This document shows, in pieces, positions 55,077-64,000 of a stretch of 64,000 nucleotides of DNA. Both the position numbers and the translations under genes were made by a program. The DNA lies in NCBI GenBank assembly GCA_947627535.1, contig CANQWM010000011.1, positions 1 through 64,000 of the forward strand. Reading direction: 5' to 3'. Below the pieces are notes generated by a model. It was not told where the DNA came from, did not search any database, and saw nothing but the letters and a program-made list of their open reading frames with translations. The DNA is from an uncultured Acetatifactor sp. (GTDB taxonomy: Bacteria; Bacillota; Clostridia; Lachnospirales; Lachnospiraceae). Position 1 is the stretch's first letter. Every line of letters starts with the position of its first letter.

Positions 55077-55268
55077 ATGGATATAGCAGGAGTTTCTACG
55101 GCGCTGTCAAATGTTTCCTTACAGTCCAAGGTGGGAACAGCTGTACTCGCAAAGGCTCTGGATACGGAAGAAGAGCTGGGCCATGGACTGGTTGACATGA
55201 TTGATTCTGCGGCTATGGAGCGCAGTGTGAACCCCAATGTAGGATCAAATTTTGACATGCTGGTTTAA
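55077..55268 (+). CDS. YjfB-family putative motility protein
   Basis: 63 residues. MDIAGVSTALSNVSLQSKVG at the start and ERSVNPNVGSNFDMLV at the end match the YjfB family, small proteins co-regulated with flagellar genes in Bacillus. Strong AAAGGGGG binding site. No flagellar gene lies in the window, but a chemoreceptor does. Confidence 0.88.
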   Translation: MDIAGVSTALSNVSLQSKVGTAVLAKALDTEEELGHGLVDMIDSAAMERSVNPNVGSNFDMLV

Positions 55269-55291
55269 TTGTGGGATTCTGATCTCGGAAG

Positions 55292-55324
55292 CTGCCTGAG
55301 ACGCTGTCATCAGGCAGTTTTTTT
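55292..55324 (+). terminator. Terminator of the YjfB gene
   Basis: CTGCCTGA and TCAGGCAG around a 10-base loop, followed by seven T. Confidence 0.92.
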
Positions 55325-55434
55325 GTGGATATTCGTAAAAACCTATTGCTTTTTTTCTGCATTTTTTGTACATTCTTATTATACTGTGTGTAGTATGGCT
55401 GTAGACGGTGCCGAAGAGAAAAGGAGCGGGGGCT

Positions 55435-56520
55435 ATGATATCGAATCAGATCTTACAGAATACCATAGAAGGTCTCAAGAGCATTTCCAGAGTGGATTTC
55501 TGCATAATGGATGTAGACGGAAAAGAGGTTGCATCTACCACAGACATGCGCAACAGCTCCGGGGCTGCCGTGGACTTTGCCGTATCTCCGGCGGATTCCC
55601 AGGAAATACAGGGATATCAGTTTTTCAAGATTTATGACGAGCAGCAGCTGGAATATGTTCTTGTGGCCGGAGGAAGCGACGAGAATGTCTATATGGCAGG
55701 CAGAATGGCGGCGTTTCAGATCCAGAACCTGCTGGTTGCTTACAAAGAGAGATTTGACAAGGATAATTTTATCAAAAATCTGCTGCTGGATAATCTGCTG
55801 CTGGTGGATATTTACGGCCGGGCCAAAAAGCTTCATATCCAGACCGATACCCCAAGGGCGGTGATCGTGATAGAGACCGGAGGGGGAAGGGACAATAATG
55901 TCTTGGAGCCGGTCAGGGCGCATTACAGCGGGAGCAGCAGGGAATTTGTCACTGCGGTGGACGAGGAAAATGTGATTGTGGTAAAAGAGCTGGCGGAGTC
56001 CGACGCGGCAAAGGAGATGGACAGAACCGCCAGGGCGCTGGAGCTTTTCCTGCAGAAGGAGGGGATCGGGGACGTCCGAATCTCCTACGGTACTGTTGTC
56101 GAGGATATCAAGGAGGTCAGCCGTTCCTATAAGGAAGCGAAGATGGCTCTCGACGTGGGGAAGATCTTCTTTGAAGAGAGAAATGTGGTGGCCTACAGTG
56201 AGCTGGGAATCGGACGGCTGATCTATCAGCTTCCCATTCCGCTGTGCAAAATGTTTATCCGGGAGATCTTCGGCGGAAAGAGTCCGGATGATTTCGACGA
56301 GGAGACGCTTGTCACCATCGACAAGTTTTTTGAAAACAGCCTGAATGTGTCCGAGACCTCCAGACAGCTGTTTATACACAGAAATACCCTTGTATACCGT
56401 CTGGATAAGCTGCAGAAGAGTACCGGCCTGGATCTGAGGGTTTTTGAAGACGCCATCACGTTCCGGATTGCGCTTATGGTGGTCAAATATATGAAGTACA
56501 TGGAGAACATGGATTATTAG
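55435..56520 (+). CDS. CdaR/PucR-type transcription regulator
   Basis: 361 residues from the ATG at 55435 (AAGGAG upstream). An N-terminal sugar-diacid-recognition-like sensor (NTIEGLKSISRVDFCIMDVD, MAGRMAAFQIQNLL), a middle GGDEF-like degenerate region, and the PucR C-terminal helix-turn-helix (LNVSETSRQLFIHRNTLVYR, then LDKLQKSTGLDLRVFEDA). The ligand and targets are unknown. It sits just upstream of ftsE, 23 bp apart, so it may be cotranscribed with the division genes. Confidence 0.85.
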   Translation: MISNQILQNTIEGLKSISRVDFCIMDVDGKEVASTTDMRNSSGAAVDFAVSPADSQEIQGYQFFKIYDEQQLEYVLVAGGSDENVYMAGRMAAFQIQNLLVAYKERFDKDNFIKNLLLDNLLLVDIYGRAKKLHIQTDTPRAVIVIETGGGRDNNVLEPVRAHYSGSSREFVTAVDEENVIVVKELAESDAAKEMDRTARALELFLQKEGIGDVRISYGTVVEDIKEVSRSYKEAKMALDVGKIFFEERNVVAYSELGIGRLIYQLPIPLCKMFIREIFGGKSPDDFDEETLVTIDKFFENSLNVSETSRQLFIHRNTLVYRLDKLQKSTGLDLRVFEDAITFRIALMVVKYMKYMENMDY

Positions 56521-56543
56521 TTTCTTGTTCTGGAGGAATACGA

Positions 56544-57287
56544 ATGTCAAAGAAGGAATTACAGAGAAAAAAACGAGAGCAGATGATAGACGAAAACGGC
56601 GTCATTTATCTTGACAATGTGAGCAAGGTCTATTCCACCGGTTCGCCGGCGCTGAACGGGATTACGCTTAATATCGGGAGAGGTGAGTTTGTTTTCATTG
56701 TCGGGGACAGCGGCTCCGGAAAATCAACTCTGATCAAACTTCTGCTGCGGGAGCTTACGGCTACCAGCGGCAGTGTTTATGTTATGGGACAGGACCTCGC
56801 CCGTCTGAAACACAGACAGATACCGAAATTCCGCCGCAACATCGGCGTTGTGTTTCAGGATTTCCGGCTTTTGAACGACAGAAACGTCTATGAAAATGTG
56901 GCCTTTGCCCAGAGGATCGTGGAGGTGCATCCCGCACAGATCCGCAGGAATGTGCCGATCATGCTCGCAACGGTGGGCCTGGCCGGAAAATACAAGGCGA
57001 AGACCAGACAGCTGTCCGGCGGCGAACAGCAGCGGGTGGCGCTGGCGAGGGCCCTGATCAATCATCCCTCCATTCTCCTTGCAGATGAGCCTACCGGAAA
57101 TCTGGATCCGAAAAACTCCTGGGAGATCATGCAGCTTCTGGAGGAAATCAACGAAAGCGGCACAACCGTGGTGGTCGTCACCCACAACCGGGAGATCGTA
57201 AACGCCATGAAAAAACGGGTGGTGACAATGAAGAAGGGCGTGATCGTCAGCGACGAGGAGGGAGGCGAGTACATCGATGAAGATTAG
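56544..57287 (+). CDS. ftsE: Cell-division ABC ATPase FtsE
   Basis: 247 residues. Walker A GDSGSGKST, signature LSGGEQQRVALARAL, Walker B ILLADEPTG, and the FtsE-like VFQDFRLLNDRNVYENVAFA. There is an N-terminal extension of about 20 residues. It powers FtsX to activate peptidoglycan hydrolysis. Overlaps ftsX by 11 bases. Confidence 0.96.
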   Translation: MSKKELQRKKREQMIDENGVIYLDNVSKVYSTGSPALNGITLNIGRGEFVFIVGDSGSGKSTLIKLLLRELTATSGSVYVMGQDLARLKHRQIPKFRRNIGVVFQDFRLLNDRNVYENVAFAQRIVEVHPAQIRRNVPIMLATVGLAGKYKAKTRQLSGGEQQRVALARALINHPSILLADEPTGNLDPKNSWEIMQLLEEINESGTTVVVVTHNREIVNAMKKRVVTMKKGVIVSDEEGGEYIDED

Positions 57288-58227
57288 TACACTGCTCTAC
57301 ACAATCAGGCAGGGCTTTGCCAATATCTTCCGAAATAAATGGTACTCTCTCGCGTCCGTTGCCACCATATCGGCCTGCCTTTTTCTGTTCGGCCTTCTTT
57401 ATGCCGTGGTATCCAATTTTCAGAGTATTGTGATGAAGGTGGAGGAGGGTGTTTCCGTGACGGTGTTTTTCCATCACGAGGAGGGCCCCACCCATGACGA
57501 TGGCTGCGGAAGCCACACCGACGGTCAGGTGGTCACCGAAGCCAGGCTGGAGGAGATCGGTCAAATGATCGCTCAGCGTCCGGAGGTGTCAAAGGTTGTG
57601 TTTGTCTCCGATGACGAGGCGTGGAAGAAGTGGGCCACCGAATCCTACGGCGAAGAGTACGCGGAGGGCTTTCCCGAAAATCCTCTGGCCGGCGAGGACA
57701 GTTACGAGATATACTTAAGCGATGTGTCCATGCAGAGCGCGCTGGTGACCTGGCTGGAATCCATCCCGGAGGTGCGCAAGGTCAGATACTCCCAGCTGAC
57801 GGCTGATACGCTCAGCGGGACGAATGTCTTGATCGCCTATATCTCTCTGGGGATCATAGCGATCCTGCTGGCAGTCAGTATCTTCCTCATCAGCAATACG
57901 GTGGCCATCGGCATTTCCGTGCGCGCGGAGGAGATCAACATCATGAAATACGTGGGAGCCACGGACTTTTTTGTGAGGGCGCCCTTCGTGCTGGAGGGTA
58001 TGCTGATCGGACTTCTGGGAGCATTGATCCCTTTAGGAATCATATACAGTATCTATAATTATGCCCTGACCTATATTCTTGAAAGGTTTACAGTGCTGAG
58101 CCGATTCCTGAATTTTGTGTCGGTGGATCAGCTCTTTAAAACCCTGACACCTGTGTCACTTCTGCTGGGAATCGGGATCGGTTTTCTCGGGAGTATCAAT
58201 ACGGTGAGGAAGCATCTGCACGTATAA
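57277..58227 (+). CDS. ftsX: Cell-division permease FtsX
   Basis: 316 residues. One N-terminal membrane helix, an extracellular domain (with a His/Asp-rich insert HHEEGPTHDDGCGSH near residue 68) and three C-terminal helices (FtsX family, RAEEINIMKYVGATDFFVRA). It passes the FtsE signal to a hydrolase outside; the M23 protein encoded next is the likely partner. The His-rich insert could bind a metal, which is only a suggestion. Confidence 0.95.
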   Translation: MKISTLLYTIRQGFANIFRNKWYSLASVATISACLFLFGLLYAVVSNFQSIVMKVEEGVSVTVFFHHEEGPTHDDGCGSHTDGQVVTEARLEEIGQMIAQRPEVSKVVFVSDDEAWKKWATESYGEEYAEGFPENPLAGEDSYEIYLSDVSMQSALVTWLESIPEVRKVRYSQLTADTLSGTNVLIAYISLGIIAILLAVSIFLISNTVAIGISVRAEEINIMKYVGATDFFVRAPFVLEGMLIGLLGALIPLGIIYSIYNYALTYILERFTVLSRFLNFVSVDQLFKTLTPVSLLLGIGIGFLGSINTVRKHLHV

Positions 58228-58236
58228 GGTGGCGGA

Positions 58237-59472
58237 ATGAAGAAAAAAACCATAATTTGCCGTGCGCTGTGTATCTTGTTTTGTGTTACGATCTTTACAG
58301 GGACATACCTGTCGGAGGTATCCGCGGCCGCTATGTCTTCCCTGACGTCCGATAGCATCCGCGAGAAGGAGGACCAGATCGCCCAGGCGAAGAAGGACAG
58401 GGAAAATCTCCAGAGCGGGCTTACTGATCTGAAGAACCTGAAGCACGAGCTGGAGTCGAAGCGGTCCGACCTGAAAAACTATGTGGCCGGGCTGGACGCC
58501 GCCCTTGCGGAAATCGAGGAGAATATAGCGGATCTGGAACGGCAGATCGCAAAAAAGGAAGAGGAAATCGGACTGACACAGAAGGAGCTGGACGAAGCCT
58601 TAGCGCGGGAGGAAGCGCAGGAAAGATCCGTGGCTGCTTACATCCGATTTACCTATGAGATGGGAACCCCCAGCCCGATGGATGTCCTGCTGTCCGCGGT
58701 AAGCTTCAGCGACCTTCTGAACCGGGCGGATTATGTGGAAAAGGTTATCGCCTACGAAAATACGCTGTGGGAAAACTATCGTCTGGCCAGAGAGTATGCG
58801 CAGCTGTGCATGGAGCAGCTGGAGCTGGAGAAGGATATTCTGGACCAGACAAAGGGAAATGTAGAGACGGAGAAACAGAATCTGGAGGACCTGATCGACC
58901 AGAAGACCCGGGATATCGTCAGTTATGAGACTGATATCAATACAAAGGCTCAGGCAATCCGGGAGCTGGAAGAGGAGATCAAGGCGGAGGAAGAAGAAAT
59001 CGCGTCCCTGGAGGCGGCGATCGCGGAGGAAAAGAAGCGGATTCTTGCGGAGAACGGCTCTGTTCTGACCTATGACAACGGCCCGTTCAAGTTTCCGCTG
59101 GCGACCTACACAAGAGTTTCGGACGATTACGGAATGCGGATCCATCCCACGCTGGGAGTGGAACAGTTTCATAACGGCGTGGATTTTGCGGCGCCGAAGG
59201 GAACCGCCATCTATGCGGCTTATGACGGAAAGGTGGCGGCGGCAGAGTACAGCGCCACCATGGGGAATTACGTGATGATCGATCATGGAAGCGGACTGTA
59301 TACGATCTACATGCACGCCTCCCAGCTGTATGTGAAAAAAGATGATATTGTTGTCCGCGGCGAGACCATTGCGGCTGTGGGCAGCACGGGACGTTCCACG
59401 GGAAACCATCTGCATTTCAGCGTGCGGCTGAACGGGGAATACACCTCGCCGTGGAATTATCTGAGTCAATAG
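58237..59472 (+). CDS. EnvC-like M23 peptidoglycan hydrolase or activator
   Basis: 411 residues. Signal peptide (TYLSEVSAAA end), then about 230 residues of coiled coil (EKEDQIAQAKKDRENLQSGL; ADLERQIAKKEEEIGL), then a LytM/M23 domain. Zinc ligands are intact: HNGVD for the first His and Asp, and HLHF for the last. So, unlike E. coli EnvC, it may itself cut peptide cross-links. The coiled coil is expected to bind the FtsX loop encoded just upstream. Confidence 0.92.
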   Translation: MKKKTIICRALCILFCVTIFTGTYLSEVSAAAMSSLTSDSIREKEDQIAQAKKDRENLQSGLTDLKNLKHELESKRSDLKNYVAGLDAALAEIEENIADLERQIAKKEEEIGLTQKELDEALAREEAQERSVAAYIRFTYEMGTPSPMDVLLSAVSFSDLLNRADYVEKVIAYENTLWENYRLAREYAQLCMEQLELEKDILDQTKGNVETEKQNLEDLIDQKTRDIVSYETDINTKAQAIRELEEEIKAEEEEIASLEAAIAEEKKRILAENGSVLTYDNGPFKFPLATYTRVSDDYGMRIHPTLGVEQFHNGVDFAAPKGTAIYAAYDGKVAAAEYSATMGNYVMIDHGSGLYTIYMHASQLYVKKDDIVVRGETIAAVGSTGRSTGNHLHFSVRLNGEYTSPWNYLSQ

Positions 59473-59523
59473 CTCTGAAATGGTGGATATCCGGCGCCCG
59501 GGGGCGCAGAAATGAGGAGATTT

Positions 59524-60825
59524 ATGGACAAGAATGAAACCTATTTTGACTATACCGCTTCCGGTATGCCGCCGGTTCCGCCGGCTCCCGAAAAGGAAAA
59601 GGGAAGCGGGAAGGGGCTGTTTCTGATCGGCCTGGTCGTGGGAGTCGCGATTGCGCTGCTTGTGGTGGGAATCGGCTATCTGGGCTTTGGGCTTCAGGCT
59701 GCCATGGAACGCCAGGACCAGCCGGTGCTGTCGGAAAACTCCGTGGTAGACGAAAAGCTGGTGTCAAAGCTTCAGCTTCTGGAGGAGTACATCGATGAGC
59801 TGTTCTATCTGGACGAGGTCAGCGATGAGGATCTAAAGACGGGAATTTACAAGGGGCTGATGGATGCCCTGAACGATCCCTATTCCGTGTACTATTCCGC
59901 AGAGGAACTGAGTTCCTTTATGCAGCAGACGGAAGGGATCTATTTCGGGATCGGCGCCTATATGCAGCTGGATCAGGAGACAGGTCTTCCGCTGATCACG
60001 GATCTGATTGCAGGAGGCCCCGCGGAGGACAGCGAACTGCGTCCCGGCGATCTTGTCTATCAGGTGGACGGGGAGTCCGTCCAGGGTCTGTCTCTCGATG
60101 AGGCGGTCGCCATGATCAAGGGACCCGAGGATACGGAGGTGACCCTTACCGTTATCAGGGAGAGTGCAGAGGACTTTTTGGATATTACTCTGACCCGCAA
60201 GAGGGTGGAGACTCCTACCGTGACGGTGGAGATGCTGGACGGCGATGTGGCATATATCCAGATCACGGAGTTTGACGATGTGTCCGTGGATCAGTTTACG
60301 GAAGCGCTGGCCGTGGCAAAGGGCTCCGATATGAAAGGGATGATCCTTGATCTGAGGGGGAATCCCGGCGGCAGTCTCGACGCGGTCACCCAGATGTGCC
60401 GGATGATCCTGCCGGAGGGCATGATCGTTTACACGGAGAATAAGAGCGGAGAGCGGGAAGAATTTACCTGCGACGGGAAACATGAGCTTCAGGTGCCCCT
60501 GGTGGTTCTGGTGGACGGCAACTCCGCCAGCGCCGCGGAGATCATGGCGGGCGCCATAAAGGATCATGGACTGGGAACGCTGGTGGGCACCACTACCTTT
60601 GGAAAGGGGATCGTGCAGCAGGTGATACCGCTGGGGGACGGGTCCGCCATTAAAATTACGATCAGCGCCTACTATACGCCAAACGGCAGCAACATCCACG
60701 GGATCGGCATTGCGCCGGATGTGGAGTGTCCCTTTGACGGAGAGGCATATTACGGCAGCCAGGACCACCCGGACAACCAGCTGGAGAAGGCGAAGGAGGT
60801 GCTGGCGGGGCTGATGGCGGAATAA
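59524..60825 (+). CDS. S41 C-terminal processing protease with PDZ domain
   Basis: 433 residues from the ATG at 59524 (GAGGAG upstream). A short Pro-rich cytoplasmic part, one membrane helix (LFLIGLVVGVAIALLVVGIG), a PDZ domain (GGPAEDSELRPGDLVYQVDG) and the S41 peptidase with the catalytic Ser in DGNSASAAEI and Lys in TTFGKGIVQQ. CtpA-like enzymes in Clostridia often follow ftsEX and the M23 gene and probably tune cell-wall hydrolases. A hairpin terminator follows. Confidence 0.94.
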   Translation: MDKNETYFDYTASGMPPVPPAPEKEKGSGKGLFLIGLVVGVAIALLVVGIGYLGFGLQAAMERQDQPVLSENSVVDEKLVSKLQLLEEYIDELFYLDEVSDEDLKTGIYKGLMDALNDPYSVYYSAEELSSFMQQTEGIYFGIGAYMQLDQETGLPLITDLIAGGPAEDSELRPGDLVYQVDGESVQGLSLDEAVAMIKGPEDTEVTLTVIRESAEDFLDITLTRKRVETPTVTVEMLDGDVAYIQITEFDDVSVDQFTEALAVAKGSDMKGMILDLRGNPGGSLDAVTQMCRMILPEGMIVYTENKSGEREEFTCDGKHELQVPLVVLVDGNSASAAEIMAGAIKDHGLGTLVGTTTFGKGIVQQVIPLGDGSAIKITISAYYTPNGSNIHGIGIAPDVECPFDGEAYYGSQDHPDNQLEKAKEVLAGLMAE

Positions 60826-60888
60826 ACCGCGCATCCGCCGCAGGCTTTGGCCCCGCAATTTGGCCCCGCAAGAGAGTCATAACGGATG

Positions 60889-60926
60889 AGTACAGAACAA
60901 AGGTTCGATTTTGTTCTGTACTTTTT
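60889..60926 (+). terminator. Terminator of the S41 gene, overlapping an SOS box
   Basis: AGTACAGAACAAA and TTTGTTCTGTACT form a perfect 13-bp stem over GGTTCGAT, followed by TTTT. The left arm and loop also contain the LexA box at 60895-60906. Confidence 0.85.
60895..60906. promoter_or_regulatory. LexA/SOS box upstream of uvrB
   Basis: GAACAAAGGTTC matches the Gram-positive SOS operator GAAC-N4-GTTC exactly. It lies about 90 bp before the uvrB start and just before a likely promoter (TTGTTG at 60925, TATGCT at 60949; TATACT at 60940 is an alternative -10). Confidence 0.8.
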
Positions 60927-60988
60927 GTTGATGTTCTGTTATACTTGTTATGCTGATGGAAAGAATCCCCGCAGAAAGGAGAACGGTC

Positions 60989-62989
60989 ATGGATCATTTT
61001 GTGCTGCACTCGGAATACCAGCCCACCGGCGACCAGCCCAGGGCCATCGCGGATCTGGTAAAGGGATTCCGGGAAGGAAACCAGTTTCAGACGCTGCTTG
61101 GCGTCACCGGTTCCGGGAAAACCTTTACCATGGCGAACGTCATTGCGGCGTTAAATAAGCCGACTCTCGTCATCGCCCACAACAAGACGCTGGCCGGCCA
61201 GCTCTATGGGGAGTTCAAGGAATTTTTCCCGGAGAACGCGGTGGAGTATTTTGTGTCGTATTACGATTATTACCAGCCCGAGGCCTATGTGCCGTCCTCG
61301 GATACCTATATTGCGAAGGACTCTTCCATCAACGACGAGATTGATAAACTGCGTCTGTCCGCTACGGCTTCCCTGACGGAGCGAAGGGATGTGGTGGTTG
61401 TGGCAAGCGTATCCTGTATTTACGGTCTGGGCAGTCCCGATGAATATCAGGATATGGTCGTCTCTCTGCGGCCCGGAATGGTAAAGGACAGGGATCAGGT
61501 TCTGCGGGAACTGGTGGATATCCAGTATACCCGGAACGAGACGGATCTGCAGCGGGGCTGTTTCCGGGTCCACGGGGATGTGATCGAGGTCTATCCCGCC
61601 CAGGGCGGCGATTATTTTATCCGCATTGAGTTTTTCGGGGATGAGATCGACAGGATCGCGGAGGTGGAGCCCTTCTCCGGGAGGATCCATGCTTCCCTGA
61701 ACCATGTGGCGATTTTCCCGGCCTCCCACTATGTTGTCTCACAGGACAAGATCAGGGCGGCCTGTGACAATATCGAGAAGGAGCTTGAGGAACGTGTGCG
61801 TTTCTTTCAGGGAGAAGACAGGCTCATCGAGGCCCAGCGCATTGCGGAGCGGACAAATTTCGATGTGGAGATGCTGCGGGAGACGGGGTTCTGTTCCGGA
61901 ATCGAAAACTATTCCAGACATTTAAACGGAATGCCTCCGGGGGCGCCGCCCATGACGCTGATGGACTTTTTCCCCGACGATTTCCTGATCATCATAGACG
62001 AGTCCCACATGACCATTCCCCAGATCCGGGGCATGTACGCCGGTGACCGCTCCCGGAAGACGACTCTGGTGGACTATGGGTTCCGGCTGCCCTCCGCGCT
62101 GGATAACCGGCCCCTGAACTTCGAGGAGTTTGAGTCCCATATCGATCAGATGCTGTTTGTGTCCGCCACGCCCTCGGACTATGAGGAAGCCCATGAGCTT
62201 CTGCGGACGGAGCAGATCATACGGCCCACGGGCCTGCTGGATCCGGAGGTGGTTGTGCGCCCGGTGGAGGGACAGATCGACGATCTGATCGCCGCGGTGA
62301 ACAGGGAGACGGAAAAGCATAATAAGGTCCTGGTTACCACGCTGACAAAGCGCATGGCGGAGGATCTGACAGATTATATGCGGGAGGCCGGGATCCGGGT
62401 GAAATATCTGCATTCCGATATTGACACCCTGGAACGGGCGGAGATCATACGGGATATGCGTCTCGACGTGTTCGATGTGCTGGTGGGAATCAATCTGCTG
62501 CGGGAGGGGCTTGACATTCCGGAAATCTCCCTTGTGGCTATCCTGGACGCGGACAAGGAGGGATTCTTAAGGAGCAGCACCTCTCTGATCCAGACCATCG
62601 GGCGGGCCGCGAGAAACGCGGAGGGCCATGTGATCATGTATGCGGATACCATTACGGAATCCATGCAGACCGCGCTGGATGAGACCAACCGCCGCCGGGC
62701 CATTCAGATGAAATACAACGAAGAGCACGGGATCACCCCCCAGACTATCAAAAAAGCCGTCAGAGATCTGATCAGTATTTCAAAGGTGATCGCGAAGGAA
62801 GAGATGCAGTTTGAGAAGGATCCTGAATCCATGAGCCGCAGGGAGCTGGAAAAGCTGATCTCGGAGATTCAGAAGAAAATGCAGCGGGCTGCCGCGGATC
62901 TGAATTTCGAGGCTGCCGCCGAGCTGAGGGACAAGATGATCGAGCTGAAGGAAAAGCTGCGGGATCTGGATGCGGATGAAAAGGCTTAG
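60989..62989 (+). CDS. uvrB: Excinuclease ABC subunit B
   Basis: 666 residues from the ATG at 60989 (GAAAGGAGAACGG upstream). Walker [16 protein letters not shown], the damage-probing beta hairpin [20 protein letters not shown], Walker [12 protein letters not shown], motif [11 protein letters not shown], and a C-terminal UVR helix pair. It verifies DNA damage and loads UvrC in nucleotide excision repair. SOS control is indicated by the box upstream; uvrA follows 32 bp later. Confidence 0.98.
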   Translation: MDHFVLHSEYQPTGDQPRAIADLVKGFREGNQFQTLLGVTGSGKTFTMANVIAALNKPTLVIAHNKTLAGQLYGEFKEFFPENAVEYFVSYYDYYQPEAYVPSSDTYIAKDSSINDEIDKLRLSATASLTERRDVVVVASVSCIYGLGSPDEYQDMVVSLRPGMVKDRDQVLRELVDIQYTRNETDLQRGCFRVHGDVIEVYPAQGGDYFIRIEFFGDEIDRIAEVEPFSGRIHASLNHVAIFPASHYVVSQDKIRAACDNIEKELEERVRFFQGEDRLIEAQRIAERTNFDVEMLRETGFCSGIENYSRHLNGMPPGAPPMTLMDFFPDDFLIIIDESHMTIPQIRGMYAGDRSRKTTLVDYGFRLPSALDNRPLNFEEFESHIDQMLFVSATPSDYEEAHELLRTEQIIRPTGLLDPEVVVRPVEGQIDDLIAAVNRETEKHNKVLVTTLTKRMAEDLTDYMREAGIRVKYLHSDIDTLERAEIIRDMRLDVFDVLVGINLLREGLDIPEISLVAILDADKEGFLRSSTSLIQTIGRAARNAEGHVIMYADTITESMQTALDETNRRRAIQMKYNEEHGITPQTIKKAVRDLISISKVIAKEEMQFEKDPESMSRRELEKLISEIQKKMQRAAADLNFEAAAELRDKMIELKEKLRDLDADEKA

Positions 62990-63021
62990 ATATTACTTTA
63001 TTTATGAAGGAGAAACGGTAC

Positions 63022-64000
63022 ATGGACCAGGCAAAGAAGATGCGCCCCCGGGAATATATCAGGATCCGCGGCGCGCAGGAACATAATCTGAAAAATATTG
63101 ACGTGGACATTCCGAGAAACGAGCTGGTAGTTCTGACGGGAGTGTCAGGTTCCGGCAAGTCCTCGCTTGCCTTTGACACGATTTACGCGGAGGGACAGCG
63201 CCGGTATATGGAGTCCCTGTCGTCGTATGCGAGGATGTTTCTGGGACAGATGGAAAAACCCAACGTGGAAAAGATCGACGGCCTTTCTCCGGCCATTTCC
63301 ATTGACCAGAAATCCACGAACCGCAACCCCCGTTCCACCGTGGGAACCGTCACGGAGATTTACGATTATTTCCGCCTTCTTTACGCCCGGATCGGAATCC
63401 CCCACTGTCCCAACTGCGGCCGCGAGATCTCGAGACAGACGGTGGACCAGATGGTGGACCAGATCATGGCCCTGCGGGAGGGGACAAGAATCCAGCTGCT
63501 GGCCCCCGTTGTCCGGGGACGGAAGGGCGAGCACGCCAAGGTGCTGGAGCGGGCGAAGAGGGGAGGTTATGTCCGTGTCAGAGTGGATGGCAGCCTTTAC
63601 GAGCTCACCGAGGAGATTCCTCTTGAAAAGAATGTCAAACATAATATCGATATCGTGGTGGACAGGCTTGTGGTGAAGCCGGGCATTGAGAGAAGACTGG
63701 CGGATTCCATCGAAAATGTGCTGGAGCTGGCGGAGGGACTGCTGGTGGTAGACGTGATCGACGGGGAGCCGATGACCTTCAGCCAGAGCTTTTCCTGCCC
63801 CGACTGCGGCGTGGGGATCAGCGAGATCGAACCCAGAAGCTTTTCCTTCAACAATCCCTTCGGCGCCTGCCCGGTCTGTTTCGGACTGGGGTACAAGATG
63901 GAGTTTGACGAAGACCTTATGATCCCGGACCGGCGTCTGAGCATCAATCAGGGCGCCATCGCCGTTACGGGCTGGCAGTCCTGCACGGACAGCTCCAGTT
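63022..64000 (+). CDS. uvrA: Excinuclease ABC subunit A (5-prime part, cut by window end)
   Basis: The frame opens at the ATG at 63022 (GAAGGAGAAACGG upstream) and stays open to the window end, giving the first 326 residues of a protein usually near 940. [20 protein letters not shown], Walker [16 protein letters not shown], zinc-module cysteines CPNCG and CPDCG, and [13 protein letters not shown] are visible. It scans DNA for lesions with UvrB, encoded just upstream in the same operon. Confidence 0.97.
   Translation, partial: MDQAKKMRPREYIRIRGAQEHNLKNIDVDIPRNELVVLTGVSGSGKSSLAFDTIYAEGQRRYMESLSSYARMFLGQMEKPNVEKIDGLSPAISIDQKSTNRNPRSTVGTVTEIYDYFRLLYARIGIPHCPNCGREISRQTVDQMVDQIMALREGTRIQLLAPVVRGRKGEHAKVLERAKRGGYVRVRVDGSLYELTEEIPLEKNVKHNIDIVVDRLVVKPGIERRLADSIENVLELAEGLLVVDVIDGEPMTFSQSFSCPDCGVGISEIEPRSFSFNNPFGACPVCFGLGYKMEFDEDLMIPDRRLSINQGAIAVTGWQSCTDSSS

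Overview
The window looks like a chromosomal segment of a Lachnospiraceae-type member of the Clostridia. The evidence is the mix of families (IreB, DUF1292, DUF6465, YjfB, DUF3048, type III glutamine synthetase, PF12784-type nuclease), the CIRCE-controlled hrcA-grpE-dnaK-dnaJ operon, strong GGAGG-type ribosome binding sites with frequent GTG and TTG starts, and the Gram-positive order ireB-ruvX-DUF1292 followed by mltG-like-trmR-trhP. Species cannot be fixed from sequence alone. Most genes are moderately GC-rich; one accessory block is patchier and partly AT-rich.

Layout. 1-10.6 kb: decayed RelE-like remnant, diguanylate cyclase with a sugar-binding-protein-like sensor, SPFH membrane protein plus small ribbon-helix-helix protein, GH51 arabinofuranosidase, chemoreceptor, HPr-like protein, DUF3048 lipoprotein and DUF3810 membrane metalloprotein. 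10.6-18.5 kb: accessory block starting at tRNA-Phe and tRNA-Gly. It has three related lipoprotein modules that share promoter, leader and secretion signal, a duplicated tRNA-Gly 3-prime end, a 73-bp tandem repeat, palindromes, gene remnants, and a PD-(D/E)XK nuclease with a duplicated tail. 18.5-29.4 kb: aldolase, PAS protein, cyclophilin, acetyltransferase, an ammonium transporter fused to a P-II domain, glycerol kinase, aminotransferase, patatin, UppP and a DUF6465 protein. 29.4-34.5 kb: heat-shock operon. 34.5-48.4 kb: O-antigen-ligase-like protein, prmA-rsmE, cysteine desulfurase-thiI, HPr-like protein, mtaB, then a dense housekeeping run from ireB to the tRNA wobble-uridine genes trmR-trhP. 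48.4-55.3 kb: glutamine synthetase III, small membrane proteins, tRNA-Gln, CPBP protease, acyl-ACP thioesterase, CvfB and YjfB. 55.4-64 kb: PucR-type regulator, ftsE-ftsX with an EnvC-like M23 protein and an S41 protease, then SOS-controlled uvrB and the start of uvrA.

The most unusual part is the lipoprotein block. Each of the three modules is driven by a TTGACA/TATACT promoter whose spacer carries a homopolymeric G tract (7, 7 and 6 G), giving -35/-10 spacings of 16, 16 and 15. Two modules encode YD-repeat lipoproteins with exact or near-exact internal tandem repeats; the middle one keeps the same signal peptide and acidic stalk but carries an unrelated AT-rich C-terminal domain. This suggests a surface-protein family that varies at three levels: promoter slippage, repeat number and domain exchange. 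A fourth G7 spacer precedes an unrelated DUF4234 membrane protein. Two nitrogen genes (amt-P-II fusion and glutamine synthetase III) each have an apparent intrinsic terminator between promoter and start codon, which suggests control by transcript attenuation or antitermination.
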